Shown: piece by piece, positions 1 through 13,495 of the stretch
How positions within the stretch are numbered: the first letter of the stretch is position 1
Layout: each line of letters begins with the position of its first letter
Origin: Orthonyx spaldingii
Taxonomy: Eukaryota > Chordata > Aves > Passeriformes > Orthonychidae
Assembly: GCA_013397795.1 (NCBI GenBank)
Contig: VZTJ01003796.1
Span: 803,466 to 867,465 of the forward strand
Direction of reading: 5' to 3'
Length of the DNA stretch: 64,000 bases
Notes under the pieces: model-generated
Told to the model about the DNA's origin: nothing
What the model saw: only the letters and a program-made list of their open reading frames with translations
The model's database searches: none
Translations under genes and position numbers: made by a program

Positions 1-2600
1 GGAGTCTGCTGCTGCAGTCGTTGGTTAATAAAGACTGCCTGGCCATTTAGCAGGCAGCAGTTAATGACCAGCAAGGATTTTGTCTCGGATGCTCGAGTAG
101 CCTGTTGGTTTTGTTATTTCACTTTTTAATTTTGTAGCCTATTTCATGTATTTGCATAACAAAGAGCCTCCCTCCGGATGCCAAGGTGTTTTTCACATCA
201 GCAATTTAAACTTCAGTATTTTCCGCGGGCTGGTTTGGAGGTGTTCAGGGCCAGACTCCCAGGGACACCCAGGTTTCCAGGTGGGAGTCCTGATGGACCT
301 GACCCAGTGGGTCACACGTGGGCACTTCTGGGGTGTGGAGCAAGGACACTGCAGCCAGAAAGCAACAGCCTGGCTGCCATGTGCTGCTCTCCACCCCGTC
401 AGCTCTGCGGGAAAGCAGCGAGGCAGGAGAGCAGATGGAGGGGAGAGCAAAGGACGGGAGGCTGGAGAGGTCCTTGCTCTGTGCTGAGCCTGCCCTGTGG
501 GGAGGAGGCAAAGGAATGTTCCCAAAATGAGCTGTCCCAGGACAAATGGGAGCTGGGTTAGAAGGGGATGGCACAGAACTCCAGTCTGGGCAGTGGGAGA
601 CCTCCAAGGCAGCGAGTCAGGGAGATGTGTGCAGGTGGGGCCCTCCTGTGGGTTTGTGCCCCATTTCCATCAGCCCCATGCCAGCAGCACACGAGACATC
701 ACCGGGCAGATCCCTGAGGAAATGCCAGTGCCACTGCATTGACTCTCCAGCTTTCTGCTTCCCAGGGCTGCTGAAATCAGGTGGGATTTGTATCTCAGGC
801 TGTGCTGCTCACCCTGCTGGGACCCACTTGCTGCTGACCCCGTTTCCCCTCTCTTTTGAAAGGAACGAATTCCTGGGGTTTGTTTTTCTAGACTCTCCTT
901 GCCTATCTCATAATTCCGTACTTTAAATTGCCTCCTGCAACTGGTTTGTTCCAGCTGCTCCAGTATCTGCTCTAGGTCCTACATCTCCCGTCTCCCATCC
1001 CTGGACACTTTTCCTTCCTGCTCTTCTTCCCTGCCCAAATCAAACCAGCCGGGTATGTGCCCACTGCACCCCTGCAAAGGGGGCACTCAGGGTAGACTGT
1101 CATTTAATTGAATTTTCTTCTGAAGCTGTAAGTGGGATAATCCTAAAGCTTAGCTTTGCCTCTGAGTCACAGCCTTTGTGATCTGTGGAAGGTTTTCTTT
1201 ATTGGTTTCTTGGTCTAATCAGCATCTCTGGTTGCTGTCTTTGCTGCTGAGGAATATTTCTGACCTGTTTGGAGGTGGAGGATTGCTGAGACCACACAGC
1301 TCCTCTCAGAGCTCCCTGTCCGTGTGTGTGCATTGGCAGGGAACCTCAGGAGTGAATTTGGAGAGGAACAAGGTTCCTGCTCCATGCAAAAGTAGCCTTT
1401 TTATTTTCTGAAGGAAACAGACACTTTCTGTCCTTCCCCACCCAGGCCCAGAATTTAGAACCCATTTAAAGGGACAATGTGTGTGTTACAAGGTACAAAC
1501 CTGCACAGAAATGTGGCCAGAATTAAAAAGGAAGCACTGAGCTGTGGGTTTGCTGTTCACTGCTGACCTCTGTAGAACCCTTCCTGGGCAGGCCGTGCCC
1601 TCCCTGCTCAGGGTGGCAGTGCCCTGCGGTCACCAGCAGTTAATGGCAGGGACTGGGGCTGCCTGCCTGCCTGGGCTGCACTGATAGATGGCCCTGCAGA
1701 GGTGAAATACCTGCCCAGGTCACACAGGGGCTGCGGCTGAGCCCGGAGTGCAGGTCCTGCAGGGAGCTGGCTGTGCCAGCAGGGTGCTGGCCTGGCTGTG
1801 GGGTGCTGAGACAGGACCCCCGTGCTGCAGCCCCGGGGGCTGGTTTGGGATGGCACGGGGTTAATGTTCCTCCCAGGGGCTGGTTTGGGTGTTAACGTTC
1901 CTCCCAGGGGCTGGGCAAATCCAGCACCTCCAAATTGGGCAGAAACCCCATTGCTCCACAGGCAGTGTCTTCCCTTTGTCCTTTGCATGGCTCCAGGTGA
2001 GGTTTGCTTGGCACTGGAGGTGGTTCTGCCCAGCTGGACCTGCTCAGTGGGATTCAGGGGCAGCAGCTCAAGGAGCAGCTTTCTGCAGGCGTGTGCTGGT
2101 CTTTGGGGGCACCCAAAACCAGTGGGAAGGCCTGAGTCACACAGCCTTGTCCCTCCTTCGGGGAAGCACAGTCATTCCATTTCTCTCTCTTTGAAAATGT
2201 AAGGTTGATTCCATTGAGGCTCCCTGTCAGCACAGCGGGGCGGGCAGGGCAGGGCAGGACTCACTGCCATCTCCTCCTTCCTGCCTTAAGGCCACAGCTC
2301 TCAGCGTTTGGAATATAAATTGTAAACTGAGGAGGGCATTCAATACAGGCTGCATTTCTCCCTCCCGCCTTCCCCGTCAGAAGAATTTAATCAAAATCCA
2401 TCTGTGTTCTGCACAGAGCCCCTGGCTTTACATTTTATACCAGGGAGCTGGTCCAGCAAAACACTTAAGCTGGAGGGGGTGTCCTGTTGCATCTAATTAG
2501 GCTGCTCTTGGGCTCAGATTTAAATAATTAACTGAGTGCCAGGACCAGCACCAGGGTACTGAGCACTTCCACAACTGCTCCTTGTTGTTGTTGTTGTGGA
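1..2600. other. Non-coding span, no gene seen
   Basis: Open frames here are short, overlap on both strands and match no known protein. Around 1770-1950 there is a local GC-rich, internally repetitive stretch in which GGGGCTGGTTTGGG recurs two to three times. No RNA gene or clear promoter was recognised. Confidence 0.5.
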
Positions 2601-2622
2601 GCAGAGGATTTCACATGGATGG

Positions 2623-2896
2623 ACACTGGTGACCAGGGACAGGGTCCAGGGAACGGCTGGAGCTGTGCCAGGGCAGGCTCAGGCTGGAGATCAGGAAAGG
2701 TTCTTCCCCCAGAGGGGGCTGGGCACTGCCCAGGCTCCCCAGGGAATGGTCCCGGCCCCGAGGCTGCCAGAGCTCCAGGAGCGTTTGGACAGCGCTCCAG
2801 GGATGCACAGGGTGGGGGTGTTGTGGGGTCTGTGCAGGGCTGGGGTTGGACTGGATCATCCTGTGGGTCCCTCTCAGCCCAGAATATTCCATGGTT
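2623..2896 (+). repeat. CR1 3'-end fragment
   Basis: It shares the body beginning CCAGGGAACGGCTGGAGC and the ending TTGGACTGGATCATCCTGTG ... CCCAGAATATTCCATGG with the copies at 7.3 kb and 14.8 kb. The ending with GGGTCCCT followed by an ATTCCATGATTC-type tail is the avian CR1 3' terminus. Truncated at its 5' end. Confidence 0.85.
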
Positions 2897-4385
2897 TTTC
2901 CTGTGATTCCCTTCTGCAGCCGTGCTGGCTCACAGAGAAGGAGAATTCCTTGAGAAGTCCACAGCCATATTCAGAGGGAATATCTGGATGTTTTGCTCTA
3001 CTCAACCCCTTCTTTCTCAGCTCCTGCTCTTACACTGCAGGATATGATCTGGGAGAGCCCAGCTTGGCTCTGTCAGCACTTCCCAGCCTCACTGGGAGCT
3101 GCAGTTTGTATCCAGCCCAGAGCAGAGGGACTTGAATTCCTTCAGTGCCATGTGGGGAGGCTGTTCAGTGACCTGGGTTAGGTGATTGGCATTACTGCAA
3201 TAAAATTGTGCACATGTGTTATTTTGTATTTTAAAATGGAGCTAATAAATAGACTCAGTTTCCAGGTTCCATGAGTTTTTCACTTTTTGGGAGATACAGA
3301 AAGTGCAGTAAGTGAAGGCTGCCTTGGTTTTAATGGGATTTTTGTGGGAATATTTTCCATAGTGCCTGTATTTTTGGGTAATAATGCAGCTGAACCATGT
3401 GTTTGCTGGGTGCAGACCTTGGGAAAAGTCTTTTAGTCTGGGAAATGACACACAAAGTGAGCACAGTGAGGCACAGGGAGCTTTGGAAGGTGCTGCAGAA
3501 TGGGGTGGGCGAGGCAGGACTTCCATCAGGATTCCAGAGGACCAGCAGGATTATCCTGTGGGTAGCAAGGGTCAGCTCGTAGCCAAGAGTCCCTTAGACC
3601 CCATCCTGTTTGCTGTGTGCACTGGGGGAGCCATGAGAGGCTGATGCTGGGGAGGTTCTTTCTCACGGAATATTCTGAGGTCAGGAAAAGGACACAGGAT
3701 GAGCTGGGGGTGGTGCCCAGCTGCTGTTCCCAGGATCCTGGAAATCCACGGCAATGGGAACTCTCCTGGCTGTGCTCAGTGGTTGCAGAGGTGTCCTCGG
3801 CCACTTCAGAGCCCCTCCAGTTCATGGGCTTCAACCTTCACCCCGAGGGCAAACCTGTTCCTCTGGGGGCACAGATAAAGCTGCTTGGAATGGAAAATCA
3901 AGAAAATCAGAAATCTGGGAATTCACTCCTTCAAGGAGAGGTTTAGACCAAGCAGCACTTGAATCTTATTTTCCTGTTGAGTGCAGGGCTGTGTTTTATT
4001 GTGGAAGGTGCAGGAGCTGACATGCTGGGAAGTTTTGAAGAGTGGATGTCCTGATTTTTAGTGCGTCCTACTGGGCAAGGAGTGGATTTAGCAGCACTGA
4101 TGCCGTGTTAGTCTGGGTTGGATGTGTTCTGTGCCAGAGCAGCACCTGGACTTGTAGGTGGTTACATCAAAGACCAGGTCTGTGGTCTAGAAACTGCAGT
4201 CTGGAGCCCAGGTCCTTCAAAAGGCTTGGTGCCAGCAGTTCCCAGGCTTTTCCTGCCTCTCTGGAGGACAGTCCAGGGAGGAGCAGCAGGGAGGGGAGCG
4301 CAGGGCTCGTGTCAGGCAGTATGTGTGTGGTGAGGGCAGAGTGAAGAGGGCAGCAGTCACCTCTGCCAGTTCCCTGCCGTGTTTC

Positions 4386-4530
4386 AGGGAATCCCAGAGT
4401 GGTCTGGGTTGGAAGGACATTAAAGCCCATCTCATTCCACCCCCTTGCCATGGACAGGACACCTTCCACTCTTCCAGGTTGCTCCAAGCCCTGTCAAGCC
4501 TGTCCTTGAGCACTTCCAGGGATGGGAATG
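4386..4530 (-). repeat. CR1 3'-end fragment
   Basis: Read on the minus strand it runs from the GACAGGCTTGGAGCAACC body to the tail TTTAATGTCCTTCCAACCCA. Diverged and short. Confidence 0.8.
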
Positions 4531-5159
4531 TTTCTCAATTGTGTTTCTTCACTTCCTCTATGAAATTACTGGATATATTCAGTGTTACCCTGCACACACT
4601 GTCCCGGCATGGATCTCTGGTTTGCCCTGGGCCAGCAGTTCGGATGTTCCCGTGGTTGGTGGTGCCAGCAGCAGTTGTCAGGTTCCTGTAAGAGGTTTGG
4701 AAGATGACTTCCAACTGGAATTGTGGGGAGCTGATGGCTCTGTCGCAGCAGCCACCCAAGAGCAGCCTGGATCCTGTCCATGGCCACCTTCTCCAGTCGT
4801 TGTTACTGGGATTGTTTGGCTTACACAGGGTCTGAAACCATGGCCATGTTCTCTGTGCTCTGGTGCAGTGCTGTCCCATATCACACTGCAGAAGGCATTT
4901 TGGTGACCTGGGCAGGTATTCCAGGAAGGATCCCATATAAAGAGGAAAAGCTCCTTGTATCCAGACTCCACGGAACATCTCTGCCTGCACAAATCTCTGC
5001 ACAGTTTGACAGGTCATGGGGAAGTGTTCACTGTGCAGGACATTTATCCTTTCTCATTTGTAAGCAGCAGCACCAAAATCTGTGTTATCAGGCAGACAGG
5101 GAAAGCTGCTCCCCAGAGCTCTCAGCTGGGGCATTCAGCCTCTTATCTGAGTAAGTAAA

Positions 5160-6330
5160 ATCCCAGCTATCCAAACACAGGCAGGGTCAGGCAGCCCATG
5201 GAATGTCTGGGAAATGCAGAACAAAAGCCTCTTTGCACTCCCAATAAATTGGTCCCATAGGAATTTTGCTTTGAAATTCTAATTGACCCAGGGAAGAAAA
5301 TTATTTCATGGGCTTTGAACTCATTAAAAAACTCCATCATTCATCCACAGTTTATTCCTGACACTTAATCAAAAGCAATGTAATGATCGTTCTAAGGAAC
5401 GTAATGTGATGTTGTTGGGGATGTCTGCTCCCAAGTACCCAGCACATTGTAGGAGTGGAAGGTGTTTATTAGATTTTTTATTACAGTTACCAAGCACCTC
5501 TCAGGAATTTCAGAAGTTTTCAGAGTTAGGAGCAATAGTTTCGGCATCTTTTAATCACAGATTTTTGTGAATTTGGGGAATTCCATCTCTTGTGGAATTT
5601 CGTATCTTTGAAACCTTCTTTTATAAAAATGAAAAATAAAGCAGCAAACCCCTGATTAAGAAAATGTAGAAGATATTTTTAAAAATCGAACTGAAGTGAC
5701 CATTTTAAATCAAACTTTGAGTGCACAGATGTTAAATTACAGGACATGCACAGCACACCGGCAAACTCCCGAGAGGTGTCTGAAAGCAGCTCTGGTCAAG
5801 GAAGCATTTTCTCATGTAGCACCCTGAATCCTCACCATCTTCAGAGAGAAGATGGTTTCACTCAGGAGGGTCCTCAGTGAGATAGAATTTGGGGGGAAAA
5901 ATTACACTTCCAACTCAAACTTGGCAGACTTGCAAGACCTCGTTTTTAAGTGCCCTCTAAGTGGGGAGTTCATTTCTGGAACAAGTGATGGCAGACTTAG
6001 CCAAGGTCGTGCTTGTGGATAGCCTGAGTTGTGCAGTACCCTGAGTTTTGGAGAAGTGTAATTCCTCTAGGCCATGATTACCCCAAATCGTGATAATCTG
6101 CTAACCCTGAGACCACAAGGTGTTCTGGAGAAGGTGCTTAAAATACAGGCCTGTGGTTTTCACTCATCCTGAAAATCAGAGGGATTGAAGTTTGTAAATC
6201 CTATCACTTCCTCAGAAATTTCTTACTGAGCGTTGTCACCTGGCAATGTTCCCCACAGGGTGAATAAAACCAAGTAAAGTCATCCTGGTGTTCCCTTCGG
6301 GACTAATCCTGCTGCACTGAAGTTAATTAT
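5160..6330. other. AT-rich non-coding span
   Basis: No open frame of note, no recognised repeat and clearly lower GC than the surroundings. It reads as unique intergenic or intronic DNA. I see no RNA gene or regulatory signature I can defend. Confidence 0.5.
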
Positions 6331-7242
6331 TAATTATAGTTAAGTGTGTTCTGTGAAAGTGGGGGAGAACCTGGAGTTCCACGAGCAGCTGGTGCTGCTG
6401 TAGCTCGTGCAGGGCAGCTTTTGGTCTCAGTTCATGGAGTTCCCCACAGAACTGTGCTGATTCCAGCACCAGCTGAGCTCTTCCTGGGCATGGGTGGGTG
6501 TACATGGGTATGAACGTGAGTTTCTGGTGGTGGGGAGAGGCTCAGCCCTCACACCCTGCCAGGCACCAGAGTCTGGGCAGGGGGACATGTCTGGCTGAGA
6601 CCTGGATTTTCTCATGTGCTGGGCTGGGAGGTTTTCTGCAACTGCGTTGTTCAGAAGCTGCCCCTCGTTGTACCTTCTCTGATGTCTAAAAAGGGTTGTG
6701 CTCCTGTCAGAGTCTTACCCAGGAGGGTCTTTAAGGGCTTCCTAGCGGTGTTCTCTTCCCAGCCACTCATTTTTATGGAACTTGTTGGAATTTACACCTG
6801 AGGTGCAGTAGCATGAGCAGCTCTCAGGTGTGCCGGGAGCAGGTTTGGAATGCACACACTGTCCCAGACTCATCCTTCTGTCCTGCATGATGTCCTTGGC
6901 CAAGGATGTCAAGGACAGCAAGAAGGGCTTTTTCAGGTTTATAAATACGTGAAGGAAGAGTAGAGGTGAGAAGAGGTGGTTCCTGGAAACCCACCCAGAC
7001 CCCAGAGAGACTCCCAGCACCTGGTGACCCTCCAGTGCAGGTGCGGGGTCACAGCCACACCTTGCTGGGCACGGCAGAAGGTCTCATCTCCATCCCCTCA
7101 GCTGTGCCAAGACTCGCCCAGCAGCACCCCACACACCAGTGAGAGACAGCCCCAAATCCCCCCGAGAGCCCCGGCCTGTGTCACCATGGCTGTCGAGCTG
7201 GGGGAGCAGCCAGCGCAGCCCAGAGGGTCCCTGTGTCCAAAG

Positions 7243-7640
7243 GAGGGTGGGAAAGGGCCTGGAGGGGAAGCCCTGTGAGGAGAGCACTTGGTCTGTTCAG
7301 CTGGAGGAGACTGAGGGGAGACTCGTCACAGTCTGCAGCTTCCATGTGAGGAGGAGGAGGGTCAGGCACTGATCTCTGCTCTGTGACAGGGACAGCACCC
7401 AGGGAACGGCTGGAGCTGCGCCAGGGCAGGGTCAGGCTGGAGATCAGGAAGGGTTCTTCCCCCAAAGGGTGCTGGGCACTGCCCAGGCTCCCCAGGGAAT
7501 GGTCCCGGCCCCGAGGCTGCCAGAGCTCCAGGAGCGTTTGGACAGCGCTGCCAGGGATGCACAGGGTGGGGGTGTTGGGGGGTCTGTGCAGGGCCACTCC
7601 GTGTCCTTGTGTGTCCCTCCCAGCTCAGGACAGTCTGTCA
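7243..7640 (+). repeat. CR1 3'-end fragment
   Basis: It begins in GGGAAAGGGCCTGGAGGGGA, continues through the same body as the copies at 2.6 and 14.8 kb, and ends near CCCTCCCAGCTCAGGACA. The expected GGACTGGATGATCC is replaced by CACTCCGTGTCC, so the 3' end is damaged. Confidence 0.85.
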
Positions 7641-9392
7641 CTCTGTGGTTCCGTGTGTTTGCTTTGAGCCATCTGCTGGATTCCCCCCATGTGCCAGCTC
7701 TGGATCTCCGCTGTCACAGAGGTGCCCTCAGGTGATGTGCCTGTCCCTGGCGGCTGTGGGGTCCCTGATGGACATATTCCACTGGGGTGCTCAGGAGAGA
7801 CATCAGGGTTTATGCTCCTGTTACCTTTAAAATCAAATAAATGCATTAAAGGCAGTGCTTGCATCTAATCCTGAAGCCAGGTTCCTGCGAGTGCACGTGC
7901 AGATGTGAGGCTGGAAACCAGGTCAGGAAATAGAAAATGACACTTTTTAAAGAAAAGAAAGTGTCTAAATCTCATAAAATTTCCCTCCCCTACCCCTGCC
8001 TGTAAATCCTGCCAGTGCTGGGAAGCAGCAGGGCTCCCTTCTGGTGCCTAAGCTTCTCAAAATGATGAAAATCCCTCAGTGGCAAATCCTAAAATTATTG
8101 GGGCAGGGGGAGTGCGAGCGGCTGTGCAGTTCCACACTGTCATGTGCAGGGTCAGGAGGCACCAGGCGTTTGTTCTGCCTGGCAGGGGGGTGTTGGACAG
8201 CTGGATGTGCCCTGAGAGGAGGATGAGCCCTTGGCCACCATTGGCCATGTGGGCTGTGAGGTGCAGAGCTGCCATCCCAGTGCTGGGAAGGCATTTCCCC
8301 CTGGACGCAGGGAGGCTGACGTGAGGAGTGCCTTTGGGGACGTGGTTTGCTCTCCCTTGGAACACTGATACCTGGCTTTGTTCTGGGTTTCCTGTCTGGA
8401 TGTCTTTACCCAGACAAATGAATTCATTTGGGGCTTTGTGAGTGTGACTGAGGGAGGAAAAGAGCTGTGGAGGATAACAGGGCACAGGTGAGCTCTGGAT
8501 CAGATTCAGGCTGGTGTTGGCTCTTCCCAGCAGCAGATCCCCATCTGAGCCCTGCCAGCTTTCACCCAGAGGGAGACCGGCCCCACAAAACCAGCTGGGT
8601 GCCTTTCAAAATTCCCTTTGTCTGATCCCACTCATCCTGGATAAAACCCCAACCCACTGATATTTCCTCTAAATGGAGGCATTTCTCATACACACTCATC
8701 CCACTGCACAGCAGCATCATTATCCATGTGAGGTCAGGCACAAAACCCTCAGATATATTTTGCACATTTGACATTTTTCCAAGAATAAGTAGTAGGAGAG
8801 TTGGAAAATGTTTGCAAACTTTTCCTTCCCACTTCCTAACCTCCAGGGAGCAAGCAGAAGGTATTCAGTTCGTTCAGATGTTAATGAAATTTTGTATTTT
8901 GAAAGAAAAAAGTAACAAACAGAAATATTTCACAGCTGATGCTGTGGCTTTGTCCCTTTGTTCTGCCATCGAAGTCACTTTGTTCCTCTCATCTTGTTGG
9001 GAAGTTTGTTCTTTTGTCACACTGGGTGGGTGGAGTGGCTGAACTGCTTCAAACAGAAGGTAATAAAGTTTGTTCTGATCTTTCCAGGACCAGGTGAGTG
9101 CAGAGTGGAGGTGTCCAAGGGAGGAGTGGTGTGGAGTGAGGAGCACAGCTCTGAGCTGGGCTGGGGACACTGGGACAGGACCTGTCCTCTCCCTATGCCT
9201 CATTTGCCATCTTGGCCTCACATCCCTTATTCTGGCTCCCAAAATCAGCATAATCAATAACCAGCACTAAACTGGAGTGTGAAAACTTTGAATTCAAACT
9301 GCAAAGAGGAAGCAGTGCTGGCCATGTTCATCTCCCTCCTCAGTGCTGAGCAGAAAGGAAATTGGATTTATCATAATTTTATCATCATTTCC

Positions 9393-9497
9393 ATGTGGGT
9401 GTGGCACTTGGGGACACAGTGGGCTTGGCAGTGCTGGGGAGGCATTTGGACTCAATGATCTCAGACGGCTTTTCCAAGCTAAATGATTCTGTAATTA
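9393..9497 (+). repeat. CR1 3'-end fragment
   Basis: It reads GTGTGGCACTTGGGGACACA through GGACTCAATGATCTCAGACG to TTCCAAGCTAAATGATTCTG, a second CR1 3'-end subtype that also occurs at 27.1 and 54.9 kb. Confidence 0.85.
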
Positions 9498-10051
9498 GGT
9501 TGAATCCAGGCAGGGTGCTGGTGCTGGTGCAGGTGGTGGTGGCTGTGCTTTCCAAAGTGGAACATCTGGGCTGTCCCCATGCTTTCAGCACTTCGGGATC
9601 AGGTTGCAGGAGTCAAAGCAAGCCCTAGGAGAAATAAATCAGGGCTTCTCCAGGAAGGGATTATTAAGCATTATTTTGTTGTTATTGCTGCTGCTTGTCT
9701 GGTTGCTGTAGCTGCTGCAGGGTGGGGATGAGCAGAACCCCAGGGTGGTCCAGCCAGGTTGGGCTGTGCTGCACCTGGAACCACCCATGGGAAGAGCCAC
9801 AGGCCCTGTGTCAAAATCCCAGCTGTGATCCCACTCCTTTTCCAGCCCCTAAGGGATGTCTGTGTGCAGGTGTCACCCCTCTGGAGAACAGTGACCTCTG
9901 CCCAAGGTACAGGAGAGGAAACCAGAGCACAGAGCCCCTGAGGGACAGCCTGGGGTCCCTGGGGGCAGAGGCAGAAGCTGAGTCAAGTCTGTGTCTCATG
10001 GATCTCAAGTCAATCCTTTATTCATTTCAGTCCACTGAGCATGGACTCATA

Positions 10052-10570
10052 TCATGGAATCCCAGAGTGGTTTGGGGTGCAAGGGACCTTAAAGCTCATC
10101 CCATTCCACCCCCTGCTGTGGGCAGGGACACCTTCCACTGTCCCAGGCTGCTCCAAGCCCTGTCCAGCCTGGCCTTGGACACTGCCAGGGATCCAGGGAC
10201 AGCCACAGCTTCTCTGGGCACCCTGTGCCTCCCCACCCCCACAGGGACATCTAACACGTAACCTAAAATCTGTGCTTTCAGTTTAAAGCTGTTCCCCTGT
10301 GCCCTATCGCTGTCTGCCAGTGTAAAAAGTTGCTCTGCCTTTTTTTCACAAGCTCCCTTTAAGCCCTGGAAGGAGCTCTGAGGTCTCCCTGAATCCTTCT
10401 CTTCTCCCAGTGAACCCCCCCAGCTCTCCCAGCCTGGCTCAGAGCAGAGGGGCTCCAGCCCTCGGAGCATCTCCGTGGCCTCCTCTGGACTCTCTCCAGC
10501 AGCTCCATGTCCTTGTACCCCGGAGCTGCACACGGTGCTGCAGGTGGGGTCTCACAAAGGCAGAGGAGAC
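10052..10570 (-). repeat. CR1 fragment, about 520 bp
   Basis: One of the longer CR1 copies. On the minus strand it runs from CACCTGCAGCACCGTGTGCA through GAGGCCACGGAGATGCTC and GAGACCTCAGAGCTCCTTCC to the 3' end TTTAAGGTCCCTTGCACCCC. The segment near 10330-10560 lies upstream of the usual short tails. Confidence 0.85.
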
Positions 10571-11294
10571 TCAGCTACAGCCCTTGGGTGTAACTCAAAG
10601 CTTGAGGCAGTTTTGGCCTTGGAAGAATTTTGTCCAGGGTTCTGGCTGGGATCTTGGGAAGATGTGAGCCAGTTTTTCAAAGCAGGATCCTTTAATCCAG
10701 CAGTAAACAGTGCATCCCTGCTGCAGATGGTGTCTAACCCATTAGAGAGAGATCCCCTCACTGCTTATTTACCTCTGTCAGTGCTTATGAAAGAAAAATA
10801 AATGCTGTGGGAGTAGTCCTCTAATGAATAGACCCGTGTGTGCATGCATGTAGTGCAGCATCTTACAAGTCCATCTCAGTAGTTTTTAGGCCTGAGAATG
10901 AAAGTTATAATGAGGAAAATATTGATTTCCCATAAAAGGGCTTTAATCAAATGCCCTGACACCCCAAGGGGGACAGAGCTCTGCTACAACACCAAATTGC
11001 ACTTCATACACCATCTATTTTTCAAACACTGTATAAATGAGCCTGCCCAGTGGATATATGAGAGTTCCCAGATGTCATACATCACAGGAACAGGGAGAGC
11101 TGTGAGGAGAGCCAGTGCTGCCTGGCTTGGGAAGGGAGTGGGCTGGCAAACCCACTGGGGAGCTGTGGGCAAAGCAAGGCTTGTTCTTTCCCTGGGCAGG
11201 ACCTGCAGCCAGATGAGGTCTGGCAGGGGGGTGCTTGCTCAGGACTTCAAAGCCCTGATGGCCCCGTTTGTCCTAAGTGAGGCTGTTTGTTTTT

Positions 11295-11460
11295 TCCTTG
11301 GGACTCTGAGGTTTCCCTGGAGCCTTCTCCTGTCCAGGTGAGCACCCGCAGCTCTCCCAGCCTGGCTCAGAGCAGGGGGCCCTCAGAGCATCTCCGTGGC
11401 CTCCTCTGGACTCACTCCAGCAACTCCACGTCCTTCTGATGGTGGGGACCCCAGAACTTG
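11295..11460 (-). repeat. CR1 internal fragment
   Basis: It matches 10383-10530 (GAGGTTTCCCTGGAGCCTTC, CAGCTCTCCCAGCCTGGCTC, CATCTCCGTGGCCTCCTCTG), the part of CR1 upstream of the 3' tail, here without that tail. Confidence 0.75.
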
Positions 11461-11617
11461 GAATTAAAAAACCTCTCAGGGTGATGCTTTTTTTCCTGAT
11501 TGCAGGAATGAACACTAGATGTGGTTGGAGGTTAGAGGGTCGAGGGTCGTTTACCTCAGTATTTTAATAGGATCCTGTTCTGATACATCACGTTGTAAAG
11601 TCCACCATGCATGCATG

Positions 11618-11684
11618 CTCTTCTCTTCTTGTTTCTCTTCTCTCTTCTTCTTTTCCTCTTCTTTTCTTCTTCTTCTCTCCCACC
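11618..11684 (+). repeat. Pyrimidine-rich TCTTCT tract
   Basis: About 65 bp of almost pure C/T built from TCTTC and TTCTT units, just after a CATGCATGCATG stretch. The flanking 11.5-11.95 kb has no coding sequence. A degraded LTR is possible there, but I could not define its ends. Confidence 0.7.
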
Positions 11685-12589
11685 CTACTCACGCAAACAA
11701 CTTATAGACTTAATTTCCCTGGGGGGCCAATAAGTTTACAGAACATGTTCTACTGAGGGGAGCCGTGGCTCCTCAAGACAGTAGGATGTTTGGTCTCTTA
11801 GCCCTACAGGACCTTGGAGCTGTGCTGAGTTATCAGACTTAGAGAAGTACAAGTATGCATGCTGATACTTGTGGATATACAGAACTGTGTAAAAGGTATA
11901 AAAAGAAATAGCAAAAAATCCTTTTGGCATCAAGGGTCTGGGGTTTGCTCTGTGCCAGCACAGGGGCAGAAGGAAGTTCACTGCTGCTCAAATCATCAAA
12001 CTTGAAAGGAGCTTCAAGGTGTTGACCCCGAGATTCACACTTCTCTTGAGGAAAATAACAGAGCAGTGGAGATCCAGGTGAAAGCTTTGCCTTTAGGAGC
12101 CAGTCCAGGCATTTCTGGGAGCCAGTCAGTCTCAGCAACTTGCATGATTAGCTTTAGTTTTCATTGCTTCCATATTTCCTCCCCACCATCCTCCTCTGCC
12201 TCACCTCACCCTGCAGCTGGGAAGTTCTTTATTTATGTTTTGGCTTAAATCAAACCGCCTTGGCTTTGTAGCAGGGAGCCAGGAAATATTAGCAGCAGGG
12301 AATCAGTATTCTGGAGGTGCATGGCATTGCTTTCTGAGTGCTTGTTTATCCATCCTGGAGGAGGGGAGGGTGTGCAGTGTCTGTGCCTTGTTGTCCTACC
12401 AGGAGCATCCTCCCGGCCCAATATCTCCCTGCAGACGGAGCTGGGTGCAGGGTTCTTCCAGGAGTTATCTGAACCGCTGTTGATTTGATTAGAGCAGTTT
12501 GTCCTTCCCTGCCACACATAATTCCTGTGATGATGGCTCATTTTTCTTGGCTGTAAGTGGGATTGCAGCAAACAGATCACTTGTCTGGC

Positions 12590-12655
12590 CCTTCCCCGCT
12601 GATGGATCGCGCTGCGTCCTGCCGGTGCCCGCGCTCGCTGCTCCGCTCCTCTGCT
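12590..12655. other. Short CpG-rich patch
   Basis: About 65 bp with a dense run of CpGs (TCGCGCTGCG, CCCGCGCTCGC) in otherwise ordinary sequence. Too short to call a CpG island and no exon was recognised. Confidence 0.35.
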
Positions 12656-12951
12656 CCACAAGAAATACTTCCCTACACCCAGGGCTCTGTAAATCTCACT
12701 CAGGGCCTGGGAAGTTTGGGAAGTGCTCTGTCAAGTCACACTGCCCTGGTTACTGCCGCCTCCTCTCTGAATCACCACTTTTCTGTGCTCAGGCTGGGGA
12801 ATGCTGGGCCCTGCTGGCTCCAGGGACACCTCCAGGCTCCCGTGGGGACACCCTGGACACGTGGAGGGGCAGAGAGGCACAAGAGCCACCCCCGTGGTCC
12901 CCAGGGCCACCAACAACTCCTCTGAGGCAGCCAGAGGCTGATGGGGAAGCG

Positions 12952-13495
12952 ATAGAATCACAGTTTGGTTTGGAAAGGCCTCTGAGCCCATTGAGTCCAG
13001 CAGTTCCCCCAGCACTGCCAAGGCCACCGCTGACCCACGTCCCCAAGTGCCACAGCCACAGGGCTTTTGAGTTCCTCCAGGGATGGGGACTCCACCACTG
13101 CCCTGGGCAGCCTGTCCAGTGCTTGACCACCCTTTCAGTGATGAAATTTTCCCTAATCTCAAGCCTAAATTTTCCCTGGCCCAGCCTGAGGCCGTTCCCT
13201 CTCCTCCTGTCCCTGTTCCCTGGGAGCAGAGCCCGACCCCCCCTGCTGCCCCTCCTGTCAGGGAGTTGTGCAGAGCCAGAAGGGCCCCCTGAGCCTCCTT
13301 TTCTCCAGGCTGAGCCCTTCTCCCAGCTCCCTCAGCCGCTCCTGGTGCTCCAGCTCCTTCCCCAGCTCCGTTCCTATCCCTGGACATGCTCCAACCTCTC
13401 AATGTCTTTGTCATGAGGGGCCCAGAACTGACCCCAGGATTTAAGTAAAGAGAGGTGACCAGTGCCCTGGTCCTGCTGGCCACACTGTGGCTGAT
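12952..13495 (-). repeat. CR1 fragment, about 540 bp
   Basis: On the minus strand the 3' end is CAGAGGCCTTTCCAAACCAA with tail TGTGATTCTATC. Upstream parts include CATCACTGAAAGGGTGGTCA and CTGGAGAAAAGGAGGCTCAG. The two long open frames crossing here (305 and 276 codons) are by-products of the CR1 sequence. Confidence 0.9.
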